Positions 43,520-52,988 of a stretch of DNA of 64,000 nucleotides are shown here, one piece after another; within the stretch, counting starts at the first letter, position 1; every line of letters starts with the position of its first letter. The notes below the pieces were generated by a model that saw nothing but the letters and a program-made list of their open reading frames with translations, ran no database searches and was not told where the DNA came from. This stretch comes from Burkholderia sp. L27(2015) (GTDB lineage: Bacteria; Pseudomonadota; Gammaproteobacteria; Burkholderiales; Burkholderiaceae). Position numbers and translations under genes: made by a program. The stretch covers positions 256,260 to 320,259 of the forward strand of contig NZ_LMUX01000008.1 in assembly GCF_009765705.1 (NCBI RefSeq), given 5' to 3'.

Positions 43520-44863
43520 TTAACGCAGCGGTTTGAATGCTGCCCTAAGGTCCATCGTGAGAGCGTCGGGTTGCTCCCAAGCGGCGAAGTGACCGCCTTT
43601 CGGTTGTCGGTTGTAGTACAGCAGATTTGGAAACGCCTTCTCGACCCAACTCTTGGGCGCTTGATAGAGCTCGTCCGGAAACGCACTGACCGCAACCGGA
43701 ATCTTGATCCCCTTGGGCGCAAAGAAGGCGAGCTTATTCTCCCAGTACAAACGCGACGAAGACACGCCGGTCTCGGTCAGCCAATAGAGCGTGACGTTAT
43801 CGAGAATATCGTCTCGTGTGAGGCCTTCGCGTTGGCCATCAAAGACACGTGCGATGAGCGCATAACTGCGCGCGTCATGATCGAGCATCCAGGCCGCGAG
43901 GCCGATAGGCGAGTCGTCAATCGCGTACAGCGTCTGTGGCCGGTTGGTCATCTCCTGGGCATAGGCAAGACCATGTTTGTAGAAGAAGTCGAGCTGACCG
44001 TAAGCGTATTGCTCGTCCGCCGAGAGGCCGGCCGGCTGCGGTGCGCCGGACTGCAGCGCCTTGTCGATCTCGGGTGGGACCGCAGCCGGCATGTTGGTGT
44101 GAATCGCAATGAGTCCCGGGGGCGCTTGCACTCCCATCTGCTCGGTTACGGCGTCACCCCAATCGCCGCCTTGCGCTACATACCGCGTGTAACCCAGGCG
44201 CTGCATCAGCACCGCCCAGGCGCGTGCGATATGCTGAGGATCCCAACCGACAGCCGTTGGCTTTCCAGAGAACCCATATCCCGGCAGTGATGGGATCACG
44301 ACGTCGAAGGCGTCCGATGCGGTTCCGCCATGCGCCGTTGGGTTGGTCAGTGGATCGATGATCTTGAGCTGCTCGATGATCGAGCCAGGCCAGCCGTGCG
44401 TAATGATGATCGGCAGCGCATTTTTTTCTTTCGAGCGAACGTGGATGAAATGAATGTCCACGCCATCGATGTTGGTGACAAATTGCGGCAAGGCATTCAA
44501 CCGCGCCTCAACTTTTCGCCAATTGTAGTCGGTCGACCAGTAGCGCGCGAGCTTCTGCATGGTTGCCAGTTGCACACCTTGGGTCGCATCGTCCACCAGC
44601 TCCCGGCTCGGCCATCGGGTCGCCAAAATCCGCCGATGCAGGTCGGCGAGCACCTTATCTGACGCGTGGAAATGGAATGGACGTATCGATGTATCGCCAG
44701 CAGGTGGCTGTTGGGCAGGTGCTTGTACGGTATTCGGTGGCGCTGCGGCGGGCTTTGCGGTATCGGCTTGAGAAGACATAGGCATGAACATTGCCATCAT
44801 CCCAACCAATACTGAGGTGGCTAATAAGCGCCGACGCACGAATGTTTTTAAATATGTCATCAT
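43520..44863 (-). CDS. Exported epoxide-hydrolase-like alpha/beta hydrolase
   Basis: A 447-residue alpha/beta hydrolase with the epoxide hydrolase N-terminal domain (FHFHASDKVLADLHRRILATRWP near residue 63), the oxyanion HGWPGS motif near 157 and the nucleophile Asp in GGDWGD near 235. A signal peptide-like N terminus (RRR, hydrophobic stretch, cleavage after SQA near residue 33) and a Pro/Ala-rich linker indicate export to the periplasm, unusual for soluble epoxide hydrolases but known in this group. Possible substrates are epoxides of lipids or aromatics; ester hydrolysis cannot be excluded. Confidence 0.87.
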   Translation of the reverse strand: MMTYLKTFVRRRLLATSVLVGMMAMFMPMSSQADTAKPAAAPPNTVQAPAQQPPAGDTSIRPFHFHASDKVLADLHRRILATRWPSRELVDDATQGVQLATMQKLARYWSTDYNWRKVEARLNALPQFVTNIDGVDIHFIHVRSKEKNALPIIITHGWPGSIIEQLKIIDPLTNPTAHGGTASDAFDVVIPSLPGYGFSGKPTAVGWDPQHIARAWAVLMQRLGYTRYVAQGGDWGDAVTEQMGVQAPPGLIAIHTNMPAAVPPEIDKALQSGAPQPAGLSADEQYAYGQLDFFYKHGLAYAQEMTNRPQTLYAIDDSPIGLAAWMLDHDARSYALIARVFDGQREGLTRDDILDNVTLYWLTETGVSSSRLYWENKLAFFAPKGIKIPVAVSAFPDELYQAPKSWVEKAFPNLLYYNRQPKGGHFAAWEQPDALTMDLRAAFKPLR

Positions 44864-45067
44864 TTTCCACAGACTCCTGTTTGGAAGTTGAATGGCATAT
44901 TTGTTTCGACTACCTTGATGACGCGTACTGCGTCACACCGGCTGAAATCCCACTGAGCTCGCGCGCTGCCGAAATTCATCTGCCGATATTAGTTATAGGC
45001 GTTCCGGCAGAATCTATCGGTAGTTTTTGTGTGGCTTGTCCGGTCCCTTGATAACCGTATGTGGTCC

Positions 45068-46552
45068 CTACATCAACACAATGTCGTACTGCTCCTGACT
45101 CAGATTCGACTCCACCTGCAGCGAAATCGGCTTGCCGATAAAATCGCAAAGCATCGCAAGATGCTGCGACTCCTCTTCCAGAAACAGATCGATCACATCC
45201 TGCGAGGCCACCACGCGGAACTCGCGCGGATTGAATTGCCGCGACTCGCGCAGGATTTCGCGCAACACGTCGTAGCAAACGGTACGTGCGGTTTTCAATT
45301 GGCCTTTGCCGTCGCAAACCGGGCACGGTTCGCACAACACATGAGCGAGCGATTCGCGTGTGCGCTTGCGCGTCATTTCGACGAGCCCGAGCTGTGAAAA
45401 TCCGCTCACGGTCACTCTGGTGCGATCGCGCGACAGTGCCTTCTTGAGCTCACCGAGCACAGCGTCGCGATGCTCGCCGTTCTCCATGTCGATGAAGTCG
45501 ATGATGATGATGCCGCCCAGGTTGCGCAGCCGCAACTGACGGGCGATCGTGTGTGCTGCCTCAAGATTGGTCTTGAAAATGGTGTCGTCGAAATTGCGCG
45601 CACCGACGTAGCCGCCGGTATTCACGTCGATGGTGGTCATGGCCTCGGTCTGGTCTATCATCAGATAACCACCCGATTTCAGATCGACCCGGCGCGACAG
45701 TGCGCGCAGGATTTCCGCTTCGATATTGTAGAGATCGAACAGCGGCCGCTCGCCAGTGTAATGATGAAGGCGCGAGCTGACCGCAGGCGTGAACTCCTCG
45801 GCGAACGCGGACAGCATCTGGAAGGTTTCGCGCGAATCCACTTGAATGCGGCTCGTCTCGTCGGTGACGAAATCGCGCAGCACGCGTTGTGCCAGGTTCA
45901 AGTCTTGATGCAGCAGCGTAGTGGGCGGGGAGCGCAGCGCCAACGACTGGATCGTGGTCCAGGTCTTGCGCAGGTAGGTCACATCGCTTTTGAGTTCGTC
46001 GCAACTTGCGTCTTCGGCAATCGTGCGCACGATGTAGCCGCCGCTTTCGCCCGGTGGCAGCACCGAGGTTAGCCGCGCGCGGACCGCTTCACGGTCTGCC
46101 TCGCTTTCAATTTTTTGAGAAATGCCGATGTGCGGTTCTTGCGGCAGATAGACGATCATGCGCCCGGCAATGCTGATCTGTGTCGACAGGCGCGCGCCCT
46201 TGGTGCCGATCGGATCCTTGATCACCTGGACCATCAAGGTCTGGCCTTCGTAGATGGTCTTTTCGATCGGCTGCAAGGGCGCTGACCCATGCGCGCTGTG
46301 ATGCCCGTTTTGCCCCGCTTGGCGCGGGTGCCAGATATCCGCTACGTGCAGGAACGCCGCCCGTTCGAGACCGATATCGATAAAGGCGGATTGCATGCCC
46401 GGCAAAACACGGACAATTTTCCCCAGATAGACATTCCCGACCCGGCCCCGCGAGAGCGTACGCTCGACATGCAATTCCTGGACCGCCGCTTGTTGAACGA
46501 AGGCGACCCGGGTTTCCTGGGGGGTGATATTAATCAGGATTTCTTCGTTCAT
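45068..46552 (-). CDS. rng: Ribonuclease G
   Basis: A 494-residue endoribonuclease of the RNase E/G family, involved in 16S rRNA 5' maturation and mRNA decay. The N-terminal S1 domain includes GNVYLGKIVRVLPGMQSAFIDIGLERAAFLH; MTTIDVNTGGYVG and IIIDFIDMENGEHR hold the metal-binding Asp residues; CEPCPVCDGKG is the zinc-link region. No long C-terminal scaffold follows, which fits RNase G rather than RNase E. It is 6 bp from maf and transcribed with it. Confidence 0.95.
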   Translation of the reverse strand: MNEEILINITPQETRVAFVQQAAVQELHVERTLSRGRVGNVYLGKIVRVLPGMQSAFIDIGLERAAFLHVADIWHPRQAGQNGHHSAHGSAPLQPIEKTIYEGQTLMVQVIKDPIGTKGARLSTQISIAGRMIVYLPQEPHIGISQKIESEADREAVRARLTSVLPPGESGGYIVRTIAEDASCDELKSDVTYLRKTWTTIQSLALRSPPTTLLHQDLNLAQRVLRDFVTDETSRIQVDSRETFQMLSAFAEEFTPAVSSRLHHYTGERPLFDLYNIEAEILRALSRRVDLKSGGYLMIDQTEAMTTIDVNTGGYVGARNFDDTIFKTNLEAAHTIARQLRLRNLGGIIIIDFIDMENGEHRDAVLGELKKALSRDRTRVTVSGFSQLGLVEMTRKRTRESLAHVLCEPCPVCDGKGQLKTARTVCYDVLREILRESRQFNPREFRVVASQDVIDLFLEEESQHLAMLCDFIGKPISLQVESNLSQEQYDIVLM

Positions 46553-46558
46553 CGCGCC

Positions 46559-47338
46559 TCAAAATGCAACACCGGCAGTGCGCAACAGCGCTGCAGTTTC
46601 AAATAATGGAAGACCCATGATACCCGAATAGCTGCCCTCAATATGGGCGATAAATTCGGCCGCTCGGCCTTGTACGCCGTAGGCACCGGCTTTGCCCAAG
46701 GGCTCGCCGCTCGCAGCGTACCGTTCGATCTGCTCGCGCGTCAGGGCGGCGAAGCGCACGGTGGATATCGACACCGTGCGGGCGATGGCGGATGCGTCGA
46801 AGCTGCTCGGATATCCGTTGACGCCAGGCGCGGGCACCACGGCTACGGCCGTCATGACTTCATGGCTGCGGCCCGACAGGCGCGTAAGCATTTCGATTGC
46901 GTGCGCAGCGTCCGAGGGTTTGCCCAGAATGGTTGCACCGAGTGCGACCGTGGTATCGGCCACCAGGATAGGTGCGGGATTGCGGCCGGTGCGCATGAGG
47001 CGGCGCGCTGCGGCTTCGGCCTTCGCCAGGCACACGCGCTCCACATAAAGCCGCGCAGGTTCGCCCGGCAGCTCGGCTTCTAGCGCCTCGGCGTCTTCGT
47101 CGGCGTCGGGCAGCAGCAGTTCGAAGCCGATTCCCAATTGATTGAGCAATTCCTGACGTCGCGGGCTTTGTGAGGCAAGGTAAGCAAAGTGAAATGGGCT
47201 TGCCGGCGATGCGGGGTCGCGAGTGGGGCGCTCAGTAGGGTAGTCGGCGGAACGGTTTGCGGCACGGTCGGCAGGGCGGTCAGTTGAGTGATCGACTGGG
47301 TGGCCGGGCCGGGGTGGAGCAGAGGAAGCACTGGACAT
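46559..47338 (-). CDS. maf: Maf-family nucleoside triphosphate pyrophosphatase
   Basis: The C-terminal 210 residues form a complete Maf pyrophosphatase, which hydrolyses non-canonical or pyrimidine nucleoside triphosphates: [17 protein letters not shown] near residue 55, VADTTVALG near 126 and [26 protein letters not shown] near the end. The first 50 residues are an unusual low-complexity extension with a four-residue period ([24 protein letters not shown]) encoded by a 12-bp tandem repeat. The true start could be later, but no better ATG lies just before the conserved domain. Confidence 0.9.
   Translation of the reverse strand: MSSASSAPPRPGHPVDHSTDRPADRAANRSADYPTERPTRDPASPASPFHFAYLASQSPRRQELLNQLGIGFELLLPDADEDAEALEAELPGEPARLYVERVCLAKAEAAARRLMRTGRNPAPILVADTTVALGATILGKPSDAAHAIEMLTRLSGRSHEVMTAVAVVPAPGVNGYPSSFDASAIARTVSISTVRFAALTREQIERYAASGEPLGKAGAYGVQGRAAEFIAHIEGSYSGIMGLPLFETAALLRTAGVAF
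47225..47300. repeat. 12-bp tandem repeat inside the maf 5' end
   Basis: About six degenerate copies of a 12-bp unit (for example cggtcggcaggg) encode the four-residue periodic N-terminal extension of Maf. The unit length keeps the reading frame, so copy-number change would alter only the tail length. Confidence 0.6.
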
Positions 47339-47444
47339 GGCGAGCGATTTGAAAGAGGGAGGATAGAACTCGACAAAGTGTAACGTGCCGGCTGGTTGCG
47401 GTGTCGAATCCGGTGCTCGGGTGCAAGCGGCGCTTCACAGGCAA

Positions 47445-47519
47445 CAGGATGTTCAGAGGCGATCAGACGCTCGGAGGCAAACAGATACTCCGAGGCGAAC
47501 AGATGCTCAGAGGCAATCA
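47445..47519. repeat. 18-bp tandem repeats running from the rlmH stop codon
   Basis: Four head-to-tail units with the core cagatgctcagaggcaat (47445-47463, 47464-47481, 47482-47499, 47500-47517; the first is 19 bp). The array ends at the rlmH stop codon (47517-47519). It lies in the 178-bp maf-rlmH gap, which holds no other gene. Confidence 0.8.
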
Positions 47520-47987
47520 GGCGCGGTGATACGGATGGTTCTGCGTGATACTCCAGGCCCGGTACAACTGCTCCGCCAGCAGCACGCGCACCATGCCGTG
47601 CGGTAGCGTCAGGCTGGAGAGGCGTAACAGCATGTCGGCGCGCGCCTTGAGTTCGGGGTCCAGACCATCGGCGCCCCCAATGATGAACGCAACGTCGAGC
47701 CCGTCGCGCTGCCAGCGCGGCAGTGCGTCGGCCAATTGCACGGTGGTCCAGTCATGGCCTCGCTCATCGAGCATGATCAGTTTGGCCTGCCGCGGTAGCG
47801 CGGCTTCGATGCGAACGCGTTCGGCGGCCATGACGCTCTGGGCCGAGCGTCCCGTCGAGCGCTGCTCGGGTTTGATTTCGCGCAGCTCGATGCGCAACTC
47901 GGCCGGCATACGCTTCGTATACTCTTCGAAGCCGGTGCTGATCCAGCTGGGCATTTTGTGGCCGACGGCCAGAATGAACAGTTTCAT
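47517..47987 (-). CDS. rlmH: 23S rRNA pseudouridine1915 N3-methyltransferase
   Basis: A 156-residue SPOUT-class methyltransferase modifying helix 69 of 23S rRNA on the 70S ribosome. It starts [16 protein letters not shown]; the cofactor-binding knot has LDERGHDWT near residue 73 and [13 protein letters not shown] near 103. Full length. It is next to rsfS, another ribosome-associated gene, in the usual order. Confidence 0.95.
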   Translation of the reverse strand: MKLFILAVGHKMPSWISTGFEEYTKRMPAELRIELREIKPEQRSTGRSAQSVMAAERVRIEAALPRQAKLIMLDERGHDWTTVQLADALPRWQRDGLDVAFIIGGADGLDPELKARADMLLRLSSLTLPHGMVRVLLAEQLYRAWSITQNHPYHRA

Positions 47988-48076
47988 CGAGATGGATAGC
48001 GGCGTGGCCGAGGGAGGCTGGGCGGTACGCCGGCGGCCTGACTGGCAGGCTGCCGGACTAGGCTTGCCGCCTTGGC

Positions 48077-48724
48077 TTATGCCGCCGGCGTGGTCTTGCG
48101 AGCCGGTGCACGCTTTGCAGCCGGTTTTGCAGCCGCCGATTTCACAGCAGCGGGCTTGGCCCCCGGCTGCTTGGCTGCGAGCGCTTTGGCGCCGGCCTTG
48201 GTGCCCGGAACGCCGGGTTTGGCGACAGGCTTGCGCGCGGTTTTGACGGCAGGCTTGCCGGCCGTCTTCTTCGCAGCAACCTTGCGCACCGGTGCTTTGG
48301 CTTTCGCTTTTGCCGCCGGTTTGGCCGTATCGCTGTTTTCTGCGGTTTCTTCGGCGTAGCGCGCGGTCATCGGCCCGGAAGCACTGAGTTTGATCTTGAC
48401 CGGCTTGTCGCCCCAGATTTCTTCAAGATTGTAGTACTGGCGCAGCGCCGGTTGCATGATGTGGACCACGGCATCGCCGCAATCGACCAGCACCCATTCG
48501 CCGGTTTCCTCACCTTCCGTGCTGATGATGTCGCCGCCGGCTTCCTTGACCTTCTCGCGCACGTTGGAGGCGAGCGCTTTGGTTTGCCGATTGGAGGTGC
48601 CTGACGCTACCACGACGCGATCGAACAGGCCGGTCAGGTGCGTGGTGCTGAAAACGCGAATGTCCTGCGCTTTGACGTCTTCGAGTGCATCGACGATGAC
48701 ACGTTGCAGTTGGGTAATATCCAT
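48077..48724 (-). CDS. rsfS: Ribosomal silencing factor RsfS with histone-like tail
   Basis: A 215-residue protein. Residues 1-115 are RsfS/Iojap, which binds uL14 and prevents subunit joining: [41 protein letters not shown] and the [14 protein letters not shown] block. From about residue 132 a Lys/Ala/Pro-rich tail of roughly 80 residues follows, with repeats like [20 protein letters not shown], resembling bacterial histone H1-like proteins. Many RsfS proteins stop near 110-150. The start at 48724 is preferred over one six codons upstream because the family begins there. Confidence 0.92.
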   Translation of the reverse strand: MDITQLQRVIVDALEDVKAQDIRVFSTTHLTGLFDRVVVASGTSNRQTKALASNVREKVKEAGGDIISTEGEETGEWVLVDCGDAVVHIMQPALRQYYNLEEIWGDKPVKIKLSASGPMTARYAEETAENSDTAKPAAKAKAKAPVRKVAAKKTAGKPAVKTARKPVAKPGVPGTKAGAKALAAKQPGAKPAAVKSAAAKPAAKRAPARKTTPAA

Positions 48725-48738
48725 AGGTTCGCTTCGCT

Positions 48739-49545
48739 TCAAGTCCGGTATAGGTGGTTTTTTCTAATATAGTGCCAAACCGCAGGGGGCACATGTTCGC
48801 TGGTTTCGTGACGGCCAGCGAGCCGCTCGTGTATGTGTTGCCGAATTGCCGTCGCCGACAGATCGATCGCCAGCGTCTCGTCGACCAGAATCCCGCCATG
48901 CGCCGAGCGCTGGATTCCTGCCGCGTCAACGCGTCGCTGGGCGATCTCCTGCGCGACGGCGGCCGGAATACGGGACGCTTCAAAACCGGGGCGATTCTCG
49001 GCGCAAAGATGCGCAAATTCGAATAACTGCTTCCAGTTGCGCCAGGTGTCGAGTTTGAGCAACTGGTCGGCGCCTATCAGCAAAGCCAGTGAAGCCGGCG
49101 CTGCGCCGCTTTGTTCTTCCTGCGCGCGCCATTGTGCCAATGTCTCGGTCGTGTAGGTCGGACCGTTTTGATCGATCTCATCGGTCGCGACTGACACCGT
49201 GGTACCCGCGAAGTGTAACGTTTGTGCGGCCAGCTGGGTCATTGCCAGCCTGTGGTGCGCCTGCGATACGTCGGTTTTCTGCCAGGGCTGACCCGCGGGC
49301 AGCAGGATCAGCTCGGTCAACTGCAGCAATTCGACGAACTGGCGCGCCAACGCCAAGTGCCCATTATGAATGGGATCGAAGGTCCCGCCCAGAATTCCGA
49401 CGCGCCGCGGCAAAATATCTGCGCGGGCATCGGTTGCTGGATCCGCCGCTGCATGAGCTGCTGTATGGGTTACCGGGTCGCTTGCCTTGCCTGCGTGCGT
49501 CGCGGCATCCTTGGCGCCTCGTGTCTCGGTTGCGGGGGCTTTCAT
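48739..49545 (-). CDS. nadD: Nicotinate-nucleotide adenylyltransferase
   Basis: A 268-residue enzyme making deamido-NAD from nicotinate mononucleotide and ATP. The nucleotidyltransferase motif [14 protein letters not shown] begins near residue 49 and the second motif SATAIRQ near 239. The N-terminal 46 residues are an Ala/Thr/Asp/His-rich extension ([18 protein letters not shown]) not needed by the family. The ATG at 49545 overlaps the hemF stop by 4 bp, supporting this start. rsfS follows 14 bp later. Confidence 0.93.
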   Translation of the reverse strand: MKAPATETRGAKDAATHAGKASDPVTHTAAHAAADPATDARADILPRRVGILGGTFDPIHNGHLALARQFVELLQLTELILLPAGQPWQKTDVSQAHHRLAMTQLAAQTLHFAGTTVSVATDEIDQNGPTYTTETLAQWRAQEEQSGAAPASLALLIGADQLLKLDTWRNWKQLFEFAHLCAENRPGFEASRIPAAVAQEIAQRRVDAAGIQRSAHGGILVDETLAIDLSATAIRQHIHERLAGRHETSEHVPPAVWHYIRKNHLYRT

Positions 49546-50534
49546 AACCAATCGCGCGCCATCAGGAAATCGCTATACAGGCGCGCTTCCGGCGTGCCCG
49601 GCTCGGGATGCCAGTCATAACGCCAGTGGGCGACCGGTGGCATCGACATCAGTATCGATTCGGTGCGTCCGCCGCTTTGCAGTCCGAATAAGGTGCCGCG
49701 GTCGAAAACCAGATTGAACTCCACGTAGCGTGCGCGCCGGTATGCCTGAAAGGCGCGTTCTTGTTCACCGTAGGGGGTCGCCAGGCGGCGTTCGAGTATC
49801 GGCAGGTAGGCCGACAGGAACGCATCGCCGACACTTTGCATCATCTCGAAGCCACGCGCGAATCCCAGTTCGGAGAAATCGTCGTAAAAGATGCCGCCGA
49901 TGCCGCGCGGTTCTTTGCGGTGCTTAAGGTAAAAATACTCGTCGCACCATTTCTTGAAGCGCGGATACAAATCGTCGCCAAACGGCGCCAGCGCATCGCG
50001 ACACACGCCGTGGAAATGCTGTGCATCGGCTTCAAAGCCGTAGAACGGCGTCAAATCCATACCGCCGCCGAACCAGAATATGGGCGCTTCCCCTGCGCGC
50101 GCCGCGACGAACAGGCGCACATTCAGGTGCACGGTCGGGCAATACGGGTTGCGCGGATGCAGCACCAGCGACACGCCCAGCGCCTCGAATCCACGTCCGG
50201 CCAGTTGCGGGCGAGCCGCGCTAGCCGAGGGCGGCATCACGTCGCCCTGCACATGCGAGAAGCCGACGCCGCCGCGTTCCAGCAACTGGCCGCCTTCCAG
50301 AATGCGGGTGTGGCCATTGCCACGCAACGGTTCATCGGGTGCTTTCTGCCAGTCGTCGCTCAGGAACTGGCCGCCGTCGAGCGCTTCAAGCGCCGTGACG
50401 ATACGTTGCTGCAGGCCCAGCAAATAGCTGCGCACGGCTGCGGTATCGAGCACGGCATCGATCGCGGGCTGAGCGCCCGGGTTGCTTCCGGGCTTGGGGA
50501 CGGGATTGTTCAGATTGTCAGTCAGATGAGCCAT
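49542..50534 (-). CDS. hemF: Oxygen-dependent coproporphyrinogen III oxidase
   Basis: A 330-residue aerobic enzyme of haem synthesis that decarboxylates coproporphyrinogen III to protoporphyrinogen IX. Family blocks include [15 protein letters not shown] near residue 150, [16 protein letters not shown] near 205 and [22 protein letters not shown] near 268. The first 20-25 residues are variable. It is coupled to nadD by ATGA overlap; purD lies about 100 bp upstream on the same strand. Confidence 0.95.
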   Translation of the reverse strand: MAHLTDNLNNPVPKPGSNPGAQPAIDAVLDTAAVRSYLLGLQQRIVTALEALDGGQFLSDDWQKAPDEPLRGNGHTRILEGGQLLERGGVGFSHVQGDVMPPSASAARPQLAGRGFEALGVSLVLHPRNPYCPTVHLNVRLFVAARAGEAPIFWFGGGMDLTPFYGFEADAQHFHGVCRDALAPFGDDLYPRFKKWCDEYFYLKHRKEPRGIGGIFYDDFSELGFARGFEMMQSVGDAFLSAYLPILERRLATPYGEQERAFQAYRRARYVEFNLVFDRGTLFGLQSGGRTESILMSMPPVAHWRYDWHPEPGTPEARLYSDFLMARDWL

Positions 50535-50637
50535 TTCAGGTCCACGCAGGCAGCCGGCCGCCTGCTATGTGAGCATTCACCGGACCTGCGCACGCCAGGC
50601 CCGCACGACGGCATGCGCGCCTGTGCCAGTGGGCGCT

Positions 50638-51915
50638 TCAATGTTTGCGGGTGGTCAAGGCGCGGTGACCGATATCGTGCCGGTATTGCATGCCGTCGAA
50701 ATGGATCTGATTGACCACTTCATACGCAACCGAGCGCGCACCACGCACCGAATCCGACAAGCCGACCGCACACAGCACCCGCCCACCATTGCTGGTCAGG
50801 CGGCCATCGGCGAACGTCGTGCCGGCATGAAACACCACCGATTCCTCGGTTTCGGCCGGCACACCGGAAATCAGGTCGTCCTTGCGCGGCGCGTCGGGAT
50901 AACCGTGCGCGGCGAGCACCACGCCCAACGCCGTGCGCCTGTCCCAGGTCAGGTCGATCTGGTCCAGCGTGCCGGCGATCGCGGCTTCGACCACTTTGGA
51001 AAAGTCGCCCTTGAGTCGAGCCATGATGGGCTGCGTCTCGGGGTCGCCCATCCGGCAATTGAATTCGAGCGTTTTCGGGTTGCCGTGCGCGTCTATCATC
51101 AGGCCGGCATACAGGAAACCGGTGAAACGCACGCCTTCCTGTTCCATGCCGCGCACGGTCGGATCGATGATCTCGCGCATCACGCGCGCATGCAGTTGCG
51201 GTGTAACGATAGGGGCGGGCGAGTACGCGCCCATGCCGCCGGTGTTGGGACCCAGGTCTGCGTCGAGCAGGCGCTTGTGGTCCTGGCTCGAGGCGAGCGG
51301 CAGGATGTGCTTGCCGTCGACCATGACAATAAAGCTGGCTTCTTCGCCACTGAGAAATTCTTCGATTACCACGCGCGCGCCCGCATCGCCGAACGTGTTG
51401 TCGGAGAGCATCGAATCGACTGCGGCATGCGCCTCTTCCAGCGTTTGCGCGACGACCACGCCTTTACCCGCAGCCAGGCCGTCAGCCTTGATCACGATGG
51501 GCGCACCCTTGCGCTCGAGGTAGGCATGGGCTGCGGCGGCATCGGAAAACGTTTCGTATTCCGCAGTCGGAATCGCGTGACGCTTCATGAACGCTTTGGC
51601 GAAATCCTTGGAGCTTTCCAATTGCGCGGCTTCGCGGGTCGGGCCGAAGATCTTCAGGCCGCGCGCGCGAAACAAATTGACGATGCCGGCGGCCAACGGC
51701 GTTTCCGGCCCGACCAGCGTGAAAGCGATATTTTCCTTGACGACAAAATCGGCCAGCGCTTCCAGATCCGTAATCGGCACATTGCGCAAGCGCTCGTCGC
51801 GTGCCGTCCCGCCGTTGCCCGGCGCGACATAAACCAACTGGATGCGTGGCGATTGCGCCAATTTCCACGCCAAAGCGTGCTCTCGCCCCCCCGAACCGAC
51901 TACCAATAATTTCAT
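50638..51915 (-). CDS. purD: Phosphoribosylamine-glycine ligase
   Basis: A 425-residue ATP-grasp enzyme of purine synthesis joining glycine to 5-phosphoribosylamine. It begins MKLLVVGSGGREHALAWKL; the ATP-grasp region has IVIKADGLAAGKGVVVA near 135, and LEFNCRMGDPETQ near 285 carries the metal ligands. Full length. It stands between hemF and yebC on the leftward strand. Confidence 0.96.
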   Translation of the reverse strand: MKLLVVGSGGREHALAWKLAQSPRIQLVYVAPGNGGTARDERLRNVPITDLEALADFVVKENIAFTLVGPETPLAAGIVNLFRARGLKIFGPTREAAQLESSKDFAKAFMKRHAIPTAEYETFSDAAAAHAYLERKGAPIVIKADGLAAGKGVVVAQTLEEAHAAVDSMLSDNTFGDAGARVVIEEFLSGEEASFIVMVDGKHILPLASSQDHKRLLDADLGPNTGGMGAYSPAPIVTPQLHARVMREIIDPTVRGMEQEGVRFTGFLYAGLMIDAHGNPKTLEFNCRMGDPETQPIMARLKGDFSKVVEAAIAGTLDQIDLTWDRRTALGVVLAAHGYPDAPRKDDLISGVPAETEESVVFHAGTTFADGRLTSNGGRVLCAVGLSDSVRGARSVAYEVVNQIHFDGMQYRHDIGHRALTTRKH

Positions 51916-51990
51916 GAAAATCCCCGAATCCTGAGAAACGCGCTACGGCCATGGCGGGCACGGCTGGCACGCCTGGTACTACGTTGCTGG

Positions 51991-52015
51991 CTCGACTATT
52001 CCTCGCTTATTCCTC
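51991..52015. repeat. 11-bp duplication across the yebC stop codon
   Basis: On the coding strand gaggaataagc is followed directly by gaggaatagtc and then gag. The first copy contains the yebC stop codon TAA and the second a TAG. It is a minimal example of the stop-codon duplication seen after zwf, rlmH and others. Confidence 0.5.
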
Positions 52016-52735
52016 ATCAATGACGGCGTTGGTATAAACCTCCTGCACGTCGTCGAGATTCTCCAGAACATCGAGCAGCTTTTGCATCTTTTGCGCATCT
52101 TCGCCGGTGAGCACCACTTCCACCTGCGGCTTCATCGTCACTTCCGCCAGCTCGGCTTTGAAGCCGGCCGCTTCGAGCGCGCTCTTGACCTGACTGAAAT
52201 CGTTGGGCGAGCAGATCACTTCCAGGCTGCCGTCATCGTGCGTCGCCACGTCGTCGGCGCCAGCTTCCAGAGCGGCTTCCATGAGCGCGTCTTCGGCGGT
52301 GCCTGGCGCAAACAGGAATTGGCCGACGTGGTCGAACTGGAACGCGACCGAACCGTCTTGTCCCATGTTACCGCCGTATTTGGAAAAGGCGTGACGCACT
52401 TCCGCGACAGTGCGGATCCGGTTATCGGTCATCGTGTCGACGATCACGGCCGCGCCCTGGATGCCATAGCCTTCGTAGCGGATTTCTTCGTAAGTGGCGC
52501 CGTCCAGACCGCCCACGCCGCGCTGGATCGCGCGGGTGATGTTGTCCTTGGGCATATTCGCGTCCATGGCTTTGTCCATCGACAGCCGCAAACGCGGGTT
52601 GATATCGGAGTCGCCGCCGCCCAAGCGGGCAGCCACGGTAATTTCCTTGATCAGCCGGGTCCAGATCTTGCCGCGCTTAGCATCGGTCGCGGCTTTCTTG
52701 TGCTTGATATTGGCCCATTTTGAATGACCTGCCAT
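52007..52735 (-). CDS. yebC: YebC/PmpR-family regulatory protein
   Basis: A 242-residue protein of the YebC/TACO1 family, described as a transcriptional regulator and, more recently, a translation factor for proline-rich stretches. It begins with the invariant [20 protein letters not shown], which fixes the start at 52735; a long upstream in-frame extension is rejected. The family core [17 protein letters not shown] near residue 105 is intact. The 253-bp gap to upp has no recognisable gene. Confidence 0.94.
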   Translation of the reverse strand: MAGHSKWANIKHKKAATDAKRGKIWTRLIKEITVAARLGGGDSDINPRLRLSMDKAMDANMPKDNITRAIQRGVGGLDGATYEEIRYEGYGIQGAAVIVDTMTDNRIRTVAEVRHAFSKYGGNMGQDGSVAFQFDHVGQFLFAPGTAEDALMEAALEAGADDVATHDDGSLEVICSPNDFSQVKSALEAAGFKAELAEVTMKPQVEVVLTGEDAQKMQKLLDVLENLDDVQEVYTNAVIDEE

Positions 52736-52988
52736 GAAACTTCTCCAGAGCGTTCGCCGGCTTGGGCGCACGCATATTACGTGGGGCAAAAAGAGGTCCG
52801 CGCGTGCTCTGCTGTCGGCTGCTGCTTGCAAAAAAGCGCCGTAGCGGGGGCAAATCAGTTGCGAGCGACTTGCAATCGACTTGCGACCTGCATCGCGAAG
52901 AGGGGCGATTTTACCATGCGCAACCCTGTTGGAAGTGTGCTGCAAGTGGGCTCGGCGGCATTTGCCACGGTTTTGGCTGGCCGCGTGC

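Noticed and set aside
50569-51909. Rightward open frame of 446 codons opposite purD
   Set aside because: It is a mirror frame of a conserved housekeeping gene and has no domain or ribosome binding site.
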